This document shows, in pieces, positions 26,117 to 34,394 of a stretch of DNA of 64,000 bases. Position 1 is the first letter of the stretch; the number at the start of each line of letters is the position of its first letter. Source of the DNA: Chitinophagaceae bacterium (GTDB lineage: Bacteria > Bacteroidota > Bacteroidia > Chitinophagales > Chitinophagaceae); NCBI GenBank assembly GCA_019638625.1, contig JAHBTK010000008.1:185294-249293 (forward strand), written 5' to 3'. The notes beneath the pieces were generated by a model that worked only from the letters and a program-made list of their open reading frames with translations, did not search any database and had not been told where the DNA came from. The translations under genes were made by a program, and so were the position numbers.

Positions 26117-27025
26117 CTAAAAATAGCCGTTCTTCTTCCTGTCTTCCATAGCAGCTTCAGATACCTTGTCATCAATCCGGGTTTCACCTCTTTCACTGGT
26201 TTTGGTAGCCACAATTTCTTTGATAATGTCCTCCAGGGTTTCGGCGCTGGAAGCTACAGCGGCGGTACAGGTCATATCACCCACCGTGCGGTAGCGCACT
26301 TTTTTATTCAGTATCACATCTGTTTCGTCTATCCGTATATGTTGGGATACCGCTACATACTGGCCTTCAAATTCCAGCACTTCCCTTTCATGGGCAAAAT
26401 AGATAGAAGGTAGCGATATGTTTTCGCGGCGGATATAGTTCCACACGTCCAGCTCCGTCCAGTTGCTGATGGGGAACACCCGCACATTTTCTCCTTTGTT
26501 GATCTTCCCGTTGTATGTGTTCCACAACTCGGGGCGTTGCTTTTTAGGATCCCACTGCCCGAACTCATCTCTTACCGAAAAAATTCTCTCTTTGGCTCTC
26601 GCTTTCTCTTCGTCTCTCCGGGCGCCGCCGATACAGGCATCAAAGCCAAATTCCTCTATGGTATCCAGCAGGGTATAGGTCTGCAACTGGTTACGGCTGG
26701 CAAACTTTCCCTTTTGCTCGGTCAATCTTTTAGTTTTAATAGTATCCTCCACATAGCGTACGATCAATTTTTCATCGATCGTTTCTGCCAGCTTATCCCG
26801 GAACCACAGTGCCTCCGGAAAGTTATGCCCGGTATCAATGTGTACCAGCGGAAAAGGAAACTTACCCGGGCGAAAAGCTTTCAGCGCCAGGTGCACCAAT
26901 ACAATGGAATCTTTTCCCCCGCTGAACAACAATGCGGGCTTTTCAAACTGCCCTGCTACTTCCCTGAAAATATGGATCGATTCCGATTCCAGTTCGTCCA
27001 GGTAATCCAAATGATATGCGCTCAT
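26117..27025 (-). CDS. cysD: Sulfate adenylyltransferase subunit 2
   Basis: Catalytic subunit of ATP sulfurylase forming APS from sulfate and ATP. The 302-aa protein has the PP-loop ALLFSGGKDSIVLVHLA, the substrate-binding LVHIDTGHNFPEALWFRD, GGARRDEEKARAKERIFS and the C-terminal TSERGETRIDD. It is separated from cysN by 83 bp and from cysH by 51 bp in the same direction. Confidence 0.97.
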   Translation of the reverse strand: MSAYHLDYLDELESESIHIFREVAGQFEKPALLFSGGKDSIVLVHLALKAFRPGKFPFPLVHIDTGHNFPEALWFRDKLAETIDEKLIVRYVEDTIKTKRLTEQKGKFASRNQLQTYTLLDTIEEFGFDACIGGARRDEEKARAKERIFSVRDEFGQWDPKKQRPELWNTYNGKINKGENVRVFPISNWTELDVWNYIRRENISLPSIYFAHEREVLEFEGQYVAVSQHIRIDETDVILNKKVRYRTVGDMTCTAAVASSAETLEDIIKEIVATKTSERGETRIDDKVSEAAMEDRKKNGYF

Positions 27026-27076
27026 CTATATAATATGTTTATCTTTTTTGCTTCCTGCTCCGGTAACAAGCAGGCG

Positions 27077-27805
27077 TTAATTTTTTACCGCTTCATGAAC
27101 ATGTAGTCCACATTCTTTTTTACCCGCGTCTTCCCACCACCATCTGCCGGCTCTGAAATCTTCTCCGGGACGGATAGCCCTTGTACAGGGCGCACAACCG
27201 ATACTTACAAACCCTTTATCGTGCAAAGGATTATAAGGGATATTATTTTTATCTATAAAGCCTGTTACCTCCCGGGTTGTCCAGTGTAGTATCGGATGAT
27301 ATTTCACCAGTTTGTTACCGCCATCCCACTCTAACTGTTGCATGTCGTTCCTGTTGGGGGAATGCTCTGCGCGGATACCGGTGATCCAGACTTTTTTTCC
27401 TTTTAGCGCTCTCTGCAATGGCTCCACTTTCCGGATATGGCAGCATTGTTTCCGGTTGTCTACGGAGTCGTAAAAACTGTTAGGCCCTTTTTGCACTATA
27501 AAGTCCTGGAGTGCTGATGCGTCAGGATAATAAGCGGTGATCGGACGGTTGTATTTTTCCAGTGTCCGGCTCCAGGTAGAATAGGTTTCAGGAAACATAC
27601 GCCCGGTATCCAGTGTGAATACCTGTATGTCTATTTTTTCATTAAATATAAAATGAGATATTACCTGGTCTTCCCAACTGAAGCTGGTGGAAAAAATGAC
27701 CTGCCCGGGGTATGCCCCGGCTATATTTTTTAAATTGTCTACTATTTCAGTAGAATTAGTTAATAAAGAAATTTGTTGAATTTCGCTTTGATGCGTTTGA
27801 GTCAT
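27077..27805 (-). CDS. cysH: Adenylyl-sulfate (APS) reductase, assimilatory
   Basis: Reduces activated sulfate to sulfite. The 242-aa protein belongs to the PAPS/APS reductase family. It carries both cysteine pairs of the iron-sulfur type: CC at residues 121-122 (RKQCCHIRKVEPL) and C204-x2-C207 (IGCAPCTRAI), plus the catalytic C-terminal cysteine in KKECGLH. The two pairs bind a 4Fe-4S cluster and mark APS-specific enzymes rather than the cluster-free PAPS enzyme. No cysC is present in the operon, in agreement. First gene of the leftward cys operon. Confidence 0.95.
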   Translation of the reverse strand: MTQTHQSEIQQISLLTNSTEIVDNLKNIAGAYPGQVIFSTSFSWEDQVISHFIFNEKIDIQVFTLDTGRMFPETYSTWSRTLEKYNRPITAYYPDASALQDFIVQKGPNSFYDSVDNRKQCCHIRKVEPLQRALKGKKVWITGIRAEHSPNRNDMQQLEWDGGNKLVKYHPILHWTTREVTGFIDKNNIPYNPLHDKGFVSIGCAPCTRAIRPGEDFRAGRWWWEDAGKKECGLHVHEAVKN

Positions 27806-27924
27806 GGTCCGTAAAAGTTAAAGGCAAAGGCAAGAAGCATTAATGGCTGTGCACAAATTGCACGCTAGCAAAAACAACAGCAACAACAATATATAGTCTG
27901 GTAGGTCATCAAAGCATTTTAATA

Positions 27925-27950
27925 GTCCATAAAAGTGGTGGACAAAATTA
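27925..27950 (-). promoter_or_regulatory. Candidate promoter and operator of the cys operon
   Basis: On the minus strand TAATTTTG (27943-27950) fits TAnnTTTG. Directly downstream, overlapping it by one base, is an inverted repeat GTCCA-N9-TGGAC (27925-27943), where a repressor could block transcription. No well-spaced TTG -33 element was found, so this is tentative. It leaves a leader of about 120 nt before cysH. Confidence 0.35.
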
Positions 27951-27992
27951 CGGCAGAATTTTCAATAATCGAAAGATTCCCGGTTTTATTTT

Positions 27993-28021
27993 TTGAAATA
28001 TTGAATTTGCCATTATCTTTG
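27993..28021 (+). promoter_or_regulatory. Promoter for the SAM-riboswitch transcript
   Basis: TTG at 27993-27995, an 18-nt spacer, then TATCTTTG at 28014-28021. This matches the Bacteroidota consensus TTG-N(17-19)-TAnnTTTG and places transcription start just before the riboswitch at about 28040. Confidence 0.7.
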
Positions 28022-28039
28022 CGCCAGTTCTTTATAACA

Positions 28040-28155
28040 TACTTATCAAGAAAGGCTGAGGGACTGGCCCTTTGAAGCCTTGACAACCTGTTTTTGCCGG
28101 CAACGGTAAACAAGGTGTCAATTCCAGTTCCGCCGAAAGGCGGAAGCAGATAAGT
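28040..28155 (+). promoter_or_regulatory. SAM-I (S-box) riboswitch
   Basis: The P1 helix pairs CTTATC (28042-28047) with GATAAG (28149-28154). Inside are the conserved S-box elements GAGGGACTGGCCC, TTGACAACCTG, GGCAACGGT, AAGGTGTCAATTCC and a P4 hairpin CCGCC-GAAA-GGCGG. It lies on the plus strand between its own promoter and a strong terminator and so controls the metB-like gene at 28374. Binding of SAM is expected to favour termination. Confidence 0.95.
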
Positions 28156-28202
28156 CAGAAGATCAGCTTTTATTAACAGACTATTAATCATATTGTTATA
28201 AG

Positions 28203-28234
28203 CTCTTCCGATGACCTGTCGGAAGAGTTTTTTT
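28203..28234 (+). terminator. Riboswitch-controlled intrinsic terminator
   Basis: A 9-bp stem CTCTTCCGA (28203-28211) / TCGGAAGAG (28219-28227) with a 7-nt loop, followed by seven T. It lies 48 nt after the SAM aptamer and before the gene, the normal position for an S-box expression platform. The spacer 28235-28373 beyond it holds further GC-rich inverted repeats (for example GTCCCG/CGGGAC at 28339-28357). Confidence 0.88.
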
Positions 28235-28373
28235 ATGCCATAAAGGCAGGCTTCCGGGGTTTCCACGCCCGCCTGAATGACGCAGTCGGGCAGGCATTTC
28301 TGTTAAGCATGTTTTTAGAAATTTTTTGTCTAACAATCGTCCCGTCAAAGGCGGGACAAAAAAACTGTTTAAC

Positions 28374-29564
28374 ATGTCAACAAACACAGAACTCATTCAT
28401 GCCATCCCGGTAGATCCGTTAACAGGCGCTGTAAGTGTGCCTATTTACCAAACATCCACATTTGTGCAGGAGGCGCCCGGCATTAACAAGGGGTTTGACT
28501 ATTCCCGCACGGCTAACCCCACCCGTATTGTCCTGGAAAATCTGGTAGCCACACTGGAAGGCGGCGTCACAGGTGCCGCTTTTGCCAGTGGGCTGGCGGC
28601 TATCGACACCGTTTTAAAACTATTAAAAGCGGGAGACGAAATCGTTGCGGTAGATGATATCTACGGTGGCGCCTTCCGGTTATTTACCCATGTGTACGAA
28701 AAGTTTGGTATCCATATTAAATATGTAGACACTACCGATGTTGTTAATATTGTAGACGCGGTGACGCCTGCTACCCGGTTGATCTGGATAGAAACCCCCA
28801 CGAACCCCACACTAAAAATCACGGATATTGAAGCTGTGGCAAAAATTGCGAGGGCCAATAACTGCTGGCTTTGCGTGGATAACACTTTTGCTTCTCCCGC
28901 TTTGCAGCAGCCGTTGTTGCTGGGCGCAGACATAGTGGTGCACAGCGCTACCAAATACCTGGGCGGCCACAGCGACCTGATTGCCGGGCTGGTGATAACC
29001 AAAGACAATGAACTGGGTGAGAGGATCAGGTTCCTGCAGAATGCAGGCGGTGGAATACTGGGACCTTTCGATAGCTGGCTGGTGATCAGGGGCATTGAAA
29101 CCCTGCACCTGCGGGTAAAGCAGCATAGCGCCAATGCACTCGCAGTCGCAAAGTTTTTACAGCAGCATCCCCTGGTGGACAAGGTTTATTACCCGGGGCT
29201 GCCAACACACAAAAATCATGAGATAGCCGCCAGGCAATCCAAGGCTTTCGGCGGGGTTGTTTCCTTTAGCTTAAAGAACGATACAGAAGAAGCTGCTATA
29301 TCCTTTGTTACCGGCACCAGGCTGTTTAAACTGGCGGAAAGCCTGGGGGGAGTGAAAAGCCTGTTGTGCCATCCGGCGGGGATGACACATAAGTCTATTC
29401 CTGAGGAAAAAAGACGGGCAGCAGGCGTGGTTGATAGCCTGATACGGCTGAGTGTGGGGCTGGAGGATGCGGAAGACCTGGTAGCGGATATTGAACAGGC
29501 ACTGAACAAACCAGATGCCGCATCGAGCGAAAACCGCAAAATCAGGTCTCTTTCGTTGGGTTGA
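28374..29564 (+). CDS. metB: Cystathionine gamma-synthase/lyase-type PLP enzyme
   Basis: PLP enzyme of the trans-sulfuration family, 396 aa, predicted to join an activated homoserine with cysteine to give cystathionine, or to act in reverse as a gamma-lyase. The start at 28374 (MSTNTELIHAI) was chosen because the upstream extension covers the hairpin region. Family landmarks are YSRTANPTRIVLENLVA, AAFASGLAAIDTVL, CVDNTFASPALQQPL, the PLP lysine in HSATKYLGGHSD, and SLGGVKSLLCHPAGMTH. A SAM riboswitch in the leader argues for a methionine-synthesis role. The short tail after about residue 378 is unusual for the family. A 240-bp spacer (29565-29804) separates it from metY; nothing distinct was seen there. 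Confidence 0.85.
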   Translation: MSTNTELIHAIPVDPLTGAVSVPIYQTSTFVQEAPGINKGFDYSRTANPTRIVLENLVATLEGGVTGAAFASGLAAIDTVLKLLKAGDEIVAVDDIYGGAFRLFTHVYEKFGIHIKYVDTTDVVNIVDAVTPATRLIWIETPTNPTLKITDIEAVAKIARANNCWLCVDNTFASPALQQPLLLGADIVVHSATKYLGGHSDLIAGLVITKDNELGERIRFLQNAGGGILGPFDSWLVIRGIETLHLRVKQHSANALAVAKFLQQHPLVDKVYYPGLPTHKNHEIAARQSKAFGGVVSFSLKNDTEEAAISFVTGTRLFKLAESLGGVKSLLCHPAGMTHKSIPEEKRRAAGVVDSLIRLSVGLEDAEDLVADIEQALNKPDAASSENRKIRSLSLG

Positions 29565-29804
29565 GCTCAGGTGGCATCAAACAATTTTTTTGAAAATGAC
29601 AACAAAGTCTATTACTTTTATCGGATATAACTGTATATGTTATTGGCGACGAATTATATCAACATTCCAATCTGCACGATCCAGTGTATTTGTTGCTGTA
29701 TGCCGCAGGCATACTAAACTTACATATAATACCTTTGAAGGCTTTCCAACCTCTTGTTAATACCGTTAAAAGTTTAATTTATTTACGTAACAAAAACAAA
29801 TGCC

Positions 29805-31115
29805 ATGAGCAACTATCACTTTGAAACATTACAATTGCATGCCGGGCAGGAAATCGACCCTGCAACCAAATCCCGTGCCGTTCCTATCTATCAAACCACA
29901 TCCTACCAGTTTAATAATTCAGACCACGCCGCCAATTTATTCGGGTTGCGTGAATTTGGAAATATCTATACCCGCATCATGAACCCTACCACTGATGTGT
30001 TTGAAAAAAGAATTGCGGCACTGGAAGGCGGTGTGGCAGCTTTGGCTACCTCTTCCGGGCAGGCTGCACAATTGCTGGCTATCCACAATATTTTACAGGC
30101 GGGGGAAAATTTTGTAACCTCTTCTCACCTTTATGGTGGCACATACAACCAGTTTAAAGTCGCTTTTAAACGTTTTGGTATTGAAGCAAGATTTGTAGAC
30201 GGAGACGATATCAGCAGCTTTGAAAAAAACATTGACGATAAAACAAAAGCGATATACGTGGAGTCTATCGGGAACCCCAAACTGAGCGTACCCGACTTTG
30301 AAAAAATTGTAGCGTTGGCCAAAAAGCACGACCTGCCTTTGATAGTAGACAATACCTTTGGTGCAGGTGGTTACCTGGTACAGCCTATTAAGTGGGGAGC
30401 CAATGTGGTAGTAGAAGCCACTACCAAATGGATAGGCGGTCATGGAACTTCTATCGGAGGTATTATTGTAGACGGCGGTAACTATAACTGGGGCAACGGC
30501 AAGTTCCCGCAGTTCACCGAGCCCAGCGAAGGGTATCACGGGTTGAAATTCTGGGAAGTTTTCGGAGAAGGAAACCCGCTTGGTTTACCCAATATCGCCT
30601 TTGCTATCCGTGCCAGGGTAGAGGGATTGCGCGACCTGGGCGCATGCCAGAGTCCATTCAACTCTTTCCTGAATCTGCAGGGGGTAGAAACGCTCTCCCT
30701 GCGTATGGAACGCCATGTTTCCAACGCGCTGGCACTGGCCAAATGGCTGGAGGCACATCCCCAGGTAGAGTTTGTATGGTACCCGGGGCTGGAGAGCAGC
30801 CCATATCATAACCTGGCTAAAAAATATCTTCCCAAAGGCGCCGGCGGTGTATTGAACTTCGGCATCAAAGGAGGTAAAGAAGCCGGGAAGAAATTCATCG
30901 ACGGGCTGAAACTGACCAGCCACCTGGCGAATGTGGGCGATGCCAAAAGCCTGGCCATCCACCCTGCTTCTACCACGCACGAGCAGCTCAGTGAAGCAGA
31001 GCAAAAAGCAGCCGGTGTGGTACCTAACCTGGTGAGGATCAGTGTAGGAATTGAACATATAGATGATATCAAAGCAGATTTTGAGCAGGCCTTTAAACAA
31101 GTTGCCGGCGCCTGA
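29805..31115 (+). CDS. metY: O-acetylhomoserine sulfhydrylase
   Basis: PLP enzyme making homocysteine directly from O-acetylhomoserine and sulfide. The 436-aa length and the insert-bearing middle are typical of MetY: MSNYHFETLQLHAGQEID, GNIYTRIMNPTTDVFEKR, ALATSSGQAAQLLAI, the PLP lysine in EATTKWIGGHGTSIGGII, and LANVGDAKSLAIHPASTTH. Direct use of sulfide links it to the sulfite reductase of the adjacent cys operon. A hairpin terminator follows. Confidence 0.95.
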   Translation: MSNYHFETLQLHAGQEIDPATKSRAVPIYQTTSYQFNNSDHAANLFGLREFGNIYTRIMNPTTDVFEKRIAALEGGVAALATSSGQAAQLLAIHNILQAGENFVTSSHLYGGTYNQFKVAFKRFGIEARFVDGDDISSFEKNIDDKTKAIYVESIGNPKLSVPDFEKIVALAKKHDLPLIVDNTFGAGGYLVQPIKWGANVVVEATTKWIGGHGTSIGGIIVDGGNYNWGNGKFPQFTEPSEGYHGLKFWEVFGEGNPLGLPNIAFAIRARVEGLRDLGACQSPFNSFLNLQGVETLSLRMERHVSNALALAKWLEAHPQVEFVWYPGLESSPYHNLAKKYLPKGAGGVLNFGIKGGKEAGKKFIDGLKLTSHLANVGDAKSLAIHPASTTHEQLSEAEQKAAGVVPNLVRISVGIEHIDDIKADFEQAFKQVAGA

Positions 31116-31128
31116 TCTGAAATGATAC

Positions 31129-31169
31129 AAAGAGGCTGCAAAATCTGTTGTAGTTTTGCGCCTCTTTTT
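31129..31169 (+). terminator. Intrinsic terminator after metY
   Basis: AAAGAGGC (31129-31136) pairs with GCCTCTTT (31159-31167 region) and GCAAAA (31138-31143) pairs with TTTTGC (31154-31159), with one bulged T, followed by a T run. It lies in the 83-bp gap between metY and metX, so metX may depend on read-through or its own promoter. Confidence 0.8.
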
Positions 31170-31198
31170 GCTACCTAATTATCAATGCATGTCTTTTA

Positions 31199-32266
31199 AT
31201 GTCGACGCATACATTTAATTATACTGAAGAATTTACACTGGAAAGCGGGGAAACGCTTCCCGGTTTTCATCTTGCCTATACCACACTGGGCAGGCTGAAT
31301 GCCCGTAAGGATAATGTTGTATGGGTATTTCATGCGCTGACAGCCAACAGCAATCCGGCAGACTGGTGGCCCGGGCTGTTGGGAGAAGGAAAATTTTTTG
31401 ACCCCAATCGTTATTTCATTATCTGCGTCAATATGCCGGGCAGTTGCTACGGCAGCATCGGTCCGCTGGAAACCAACCCGCAAACCGGCGAACGCTGGTA
31501 CCACGATTTTCCCCTGTTTACTACCCGGGATATGATCCGGACCTATATTCATTTGAAGCGGGCACTGGGCATAGAAAAGATACTGATAGGAGTGGGCGGC
31601 TCTATGGGCGGACAGCAATTGCTGGAATGGGCTATCGAAGAGCCGGACGCTTTTCAATACATTATAGCGCTCGCCACCAATGCGCAGCATTCACCGTGGG
31701 GTATTGCCTTTAATGCTTCGCAACGGATGTGCATAGAAGCAGATGAAAGCTGGAAGCAAAAGAACCAGGAAGCCGGCATTAAAGGAATGATGGCGGCCAG
31801 AAGTGTTGCTTTACTAAGCTACAGGAATTACAACACCTATAACCTTACGCAACCCCGCGATAAAAAAACAGCCTGGCCGGTAACCCATCCCTTTGGCGGG
31901 GAGGCCGCCGAAAGTTATCAGCGTTACCAGGGGGAGAAACTGGCAAAACGATTCAATGCTTTCAGCTATTACAGGCTGGGGCAATCGATGGATGCGCATG
32001 ATGTAGGCAGGGGCAGGGGTTCCGTGGAAGACGCGTTATCAGCAATAAGGGCAAAAGCCATTATTATAGCCATATCAAGCGATATCCTTTTTCCCCCGGC
32101 TGAACAGGAACGCATAGCCGCCGGTATACGGGACGCTAAATATTACGCTATAGAATCTTTTTACGGACACGACGGCTTCCTGCTGGAATTTGAAAAAATA
32201 GAACGGCTTCTGCAGGAGTTTATACAGGAAGACAATATTAGTTATTTGAAAATAGTAAATCATTAA
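31199..32266 (+). CDS. metX: Homoserine O-acetyltransferase
   Basis: Activates homoserine with an acyl group for MetY/MetB. The 355-aa alpha/beta-hydrolase-fold protein has the oxyanion/nucleophile region GVGGSMGGQQLLEW with the catalytic serine, the early signature NVVWVFHALTANSNPADWW, NMPGSCYGSIGP, and the C-terminal catalytic Asp and His in SSDILFPPAEQ and YGHDGFLLE. Succinyl transfer by MetX-family members is known, so acetyl is inferred from the metY neighbour. It is followed by hom with one base between the stop and start codons. Confidence 0.93.
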   Translation: MSTHTFNYTEEFTLESGETLPGFHLAYTTLGRLNARKDNVVWVFHALTANSNPADWWPGLLGEGKFFDPNRYFIICVNMPGSCYGSIGPLETNPQTGERWYHDFPLFTTRDMIRTYIHLKRALGIEKILIGVGGSMGGQQLLEWAIEEPDAFQYIIALATNAQHSPWGIAFNASQRMCIEADESWKQKNQEAGIKGMMAARSVALLSYRNYNTYNLTQPRDKKTAWPVTHPFGGEAAESYQRYQGEKLAKRFNAFSYYRLGQSMDAHDVGRGRGSVEDALSAIRAKAIIIAISSDILFPPAEQERIAAGIRDAKYYAIESFYGHDGFLLEFEKIERLLQEFIQEDNISYLKIVNH

Positions 32267-32267
32267 T

Positions 32268-33524
32268 ATGGAAACACAGCGGCAATTGAATATAGGCTTA
32301 TTCGGATTCGGAGTAGTAGGCGAAGGTTTATACAGGGTGCTGGAGCAAACTCCTTCGCTGCAGGCGAATATTGTGAAGGTTTGTATCAAAGACCCCACCA
32401 AAAAAAGAAATGCACCTGCCGAACTGTTTACAACAGACAGGAATATATTGCTGAATGACCCGGAGATCAATGTAATTGTGGAAGTGATCAACGAATCGGA
32501 GCCTGCTTTTGAGATCGTATCCACTGCTTTAAAGAACGGGAAAGCGGTAGTGAGCGCAAGCAAAAAGATGATTGCCGAACACCTGCCGGAAATACTGGAA
32601 ATGCAGCAAAAATACAATCAGCCATTTTTGTGTGAATCCGCTGCCTGCGCTTCCATCCCGGTGATCCGGAACCTGGAGGAGTATTACGACAACGACCTGC
32701 TGCATTCTATCCGGGCTATCGTGAATGGCTCCACGAACTTTATACTCACCAAAATGTTTGAAGACAAGCTGGATTTCAAACAGGCGCTGATGCTGGCCCA
32801 GCAACTGGGTTTTGCCGAAGCCGACCCCGTGCTGGATGTAGAAGGCTGGGACGCGCTGAACAAATGGACTTTCCTGCTCACCCATGCCTATGGCATCGTG
32901 GAAAAACCCGAGAATATTGTATTCAACGGCATACAGAATATTAAACTTTCCGATGCCGTGGTGGCCAAGGAAAAAAACCATGAAATAAAACTGGTGGCCC
33001 AGGCTAAGAAACTGCAGAACGGGAAAGTAGCTGCTTTTGTATTGCCGCAATTTGTTACCCACGACGACCCGTTGGCCTTTGTGAAAAACGAATTCAATGG
33101 TGTAGTGATCGAAAGTGGTTTTGCCGACAAGCAGTTCTTTTACGGCAAAGGCGCGGGTAGCTTTCCTACAGCCTCCGCGGTGCTGAGTGATATCTCCGCC
33201 CTGCGGTATCAATACCGGTATGAGTATAAGAAACTATATTATCATCAACCGCCGCAACTTACCAATGAATTTTATGTTCGTACGTATATCAGCTTCGACG
33301 ACTGGAAGCATGTACCCCGCGACAAGTTTGAATGGATAGAGGAATGGCATGCCGGTGAACGAAAGTACCTGGTAGGAGTATTACACTTTAAACACCTGCA
33401 GGCTGACGCCTGGTGGAAGGAAAATAATGTCTCTCTCATCCTTGCTCCGGATGCGATCATTGAAGATGTGGAGATCCGTAAGCTGAAAAAGAAAAGCCTG
33501 GAACTGGCAGGGATCGTGGATTGA
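32268..33524 (+). CDS. hom: Homoserine dehydrogenase
   Basis: Reduces aspartate semialdehyde to homoserine. The 418-aa protein has the NAD(P) Rossmann motif IGLFGFGVVGEGLYRVL, the catalytic-domain signature region IRAIVNGSTNFILTKM, FAEADPVLDVEGWDALNKW with its catalytic residues, and FYGKGAGSFPTASAVLSD. The last 100 residues look like a divergent ACT-type domain, which could allow feedback control. The start lies immediately after metX, indicating a metX-hom operon. It ends 5 bp from the convergent lipoprotein gene. Confidence 0.94.
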   Translation: METQRQLNIGLFGFGVVGEGLYRVLEQTPSLQANIVKVCIKDPTKKRNAPAELFTTDRNILLNDPEINVIVEVINESEPAFEIVSTALKNGKAVVSASKKMIAEHLPEILEMQQKYNQPFLCESAACASIPVIRNLEEYYDNDLLHSIRAIVNGSTNFILTKMFEDKLDFKQALMLAQQLGFAEADPVLDVEGWDALNKWTFLLTHAYGIVEKPENIVFNGIQNIKLSDAVVAKEKNHEIKLVAQAKKLQNGKVAAFVLPQFVTHDDPLAFVKNEFNGVVIESGFADKQFFYGKGAGSFPTASAVLSDISALRYQYRYEYKKLYYHQPPQLTNEFYVRTYISFDDWKHVPRDKFEWIEEWHAGERKYLVGVLHFKHLQADAWWKENNVSLILAPDAIIEDVEIRKLKKKSLELAGIVD

Positions 33525-33529
33525 TCGCT

Positions 33530-34171
33530 TTAATCAGGCAATATCCTTACCATAATATCTTTATAGTACACTACACTTTTCGGGTCGTGTGCCTGCAGGG
33601 CGAATGTGCCGCCGGTTATCAACCTCAGGGGATGGCTCTCTCTTTTTGCATCACAGGGTTCGGTATAGTCCACCACCACATTGTCATTGATTTTAATTAT
33701 CACCCGTTTGCCTTCCACCTTTATATATTCGGTGTACCATTCGTTGTCTTTTGCGTAGGTTTCTCTCACATCTGACACGTTATACAAACTTCCCGTTCTT
33801 CTCCAGTCTGTATGGGAATTGTTCACCTGCACTTCATACCCTCTGTCAGGCCACCCGGACTCCTGGTAGCTTGTATGAAAATATATCCCGGAATTAGAAC
33901 CCGGTAAGGTTTTCACACGGGCTTTGAATTCAAAATTTCTAAATATCCTCTTTCTTACCGGACCGTCGTAGTATAGATGCGCCACCGGCCCGTTCACTTT
34001 AATAGTACTGTCTTCAATACTAAAGCTGGATGCATTATTGCCTACTTTCCAGTGCTCCATTGTGCCGTTGAATAACGATATCCATCCATCGTTTTCCTGT
34101 GCATTCAAATGACTGGTTTTGCACGAAAGCAGGCAGGAACCGATGGCAAACATTAATAAAACCCTTTTCAT
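33530..34171 (-). CDS. DUF1080 (3-keto-disaccharide hydrolase-like) lipoprotein
   Basis: A 213-aa protein with a lipoprotein signal peptide (LLMFAIGSCLLSCKTS, lipobox cysteine about residue 17); the start at 34171 is chosen for this signal. The mature part is a single concanavalin-like DUF1080 domain: GWISLFNGTMEHWKVG, FEFKARVKTLPGSNSGIYFHTSY, GYEVQVNNSHTDW and KINDNVVVDYTEP. Members bind or cleave glycans, some acting on 3-keto sugars. It precedes no obvious partner; the GH20 gene lies upstream on the same strand. Confidence 0.85.
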   Translation of the reverse strand: MKRVLLMFAIGSCLLSCKTSHLNAQENDGWISLFNGTMEHWKVGNNASSFSIEDSTIKVNGPVAHLYYDGPVRKRIFRNFEFKARVKTLPGSNSGIYFHTSYQESGWPDRGYEVQVNNSHTDWRRTGSLYNVSDVRETYAKDNEWYTEYIKVEGKRVIIKINDNVVVDYTEPCDAKRESHPLRLITGGTFALQAHDPKSVVYYKDIMVRILPD

Positions 34172-34394
34172 ATATAAACTATTTGAGTGTAATGAGCGTA
34201 TCAAACTATTCAGAGTAAATATCCTTTTACAGATACTGATATTGAATTTATAAAAAAACTTACAGTTGTAACCAATCAACCGGTTAATTATTCCAAATAA
34301 TTAGTCCGGTAACCCGTTTTTATCAGGAATTTGACTGCTGCCGGATATGCCGGACCGGAGCCAGTTAAAACCGGCTTACCCCGATTGGGCAAGG

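Noticed and set aside
28339..28357. GTCCCG/CGGGAC hairpin as a second terminator for the metB-like leader
   Set aside because: It is followed by an A run rather than a T run on the transcribed strand; the terminator at 28203-28234 is the convincing one.
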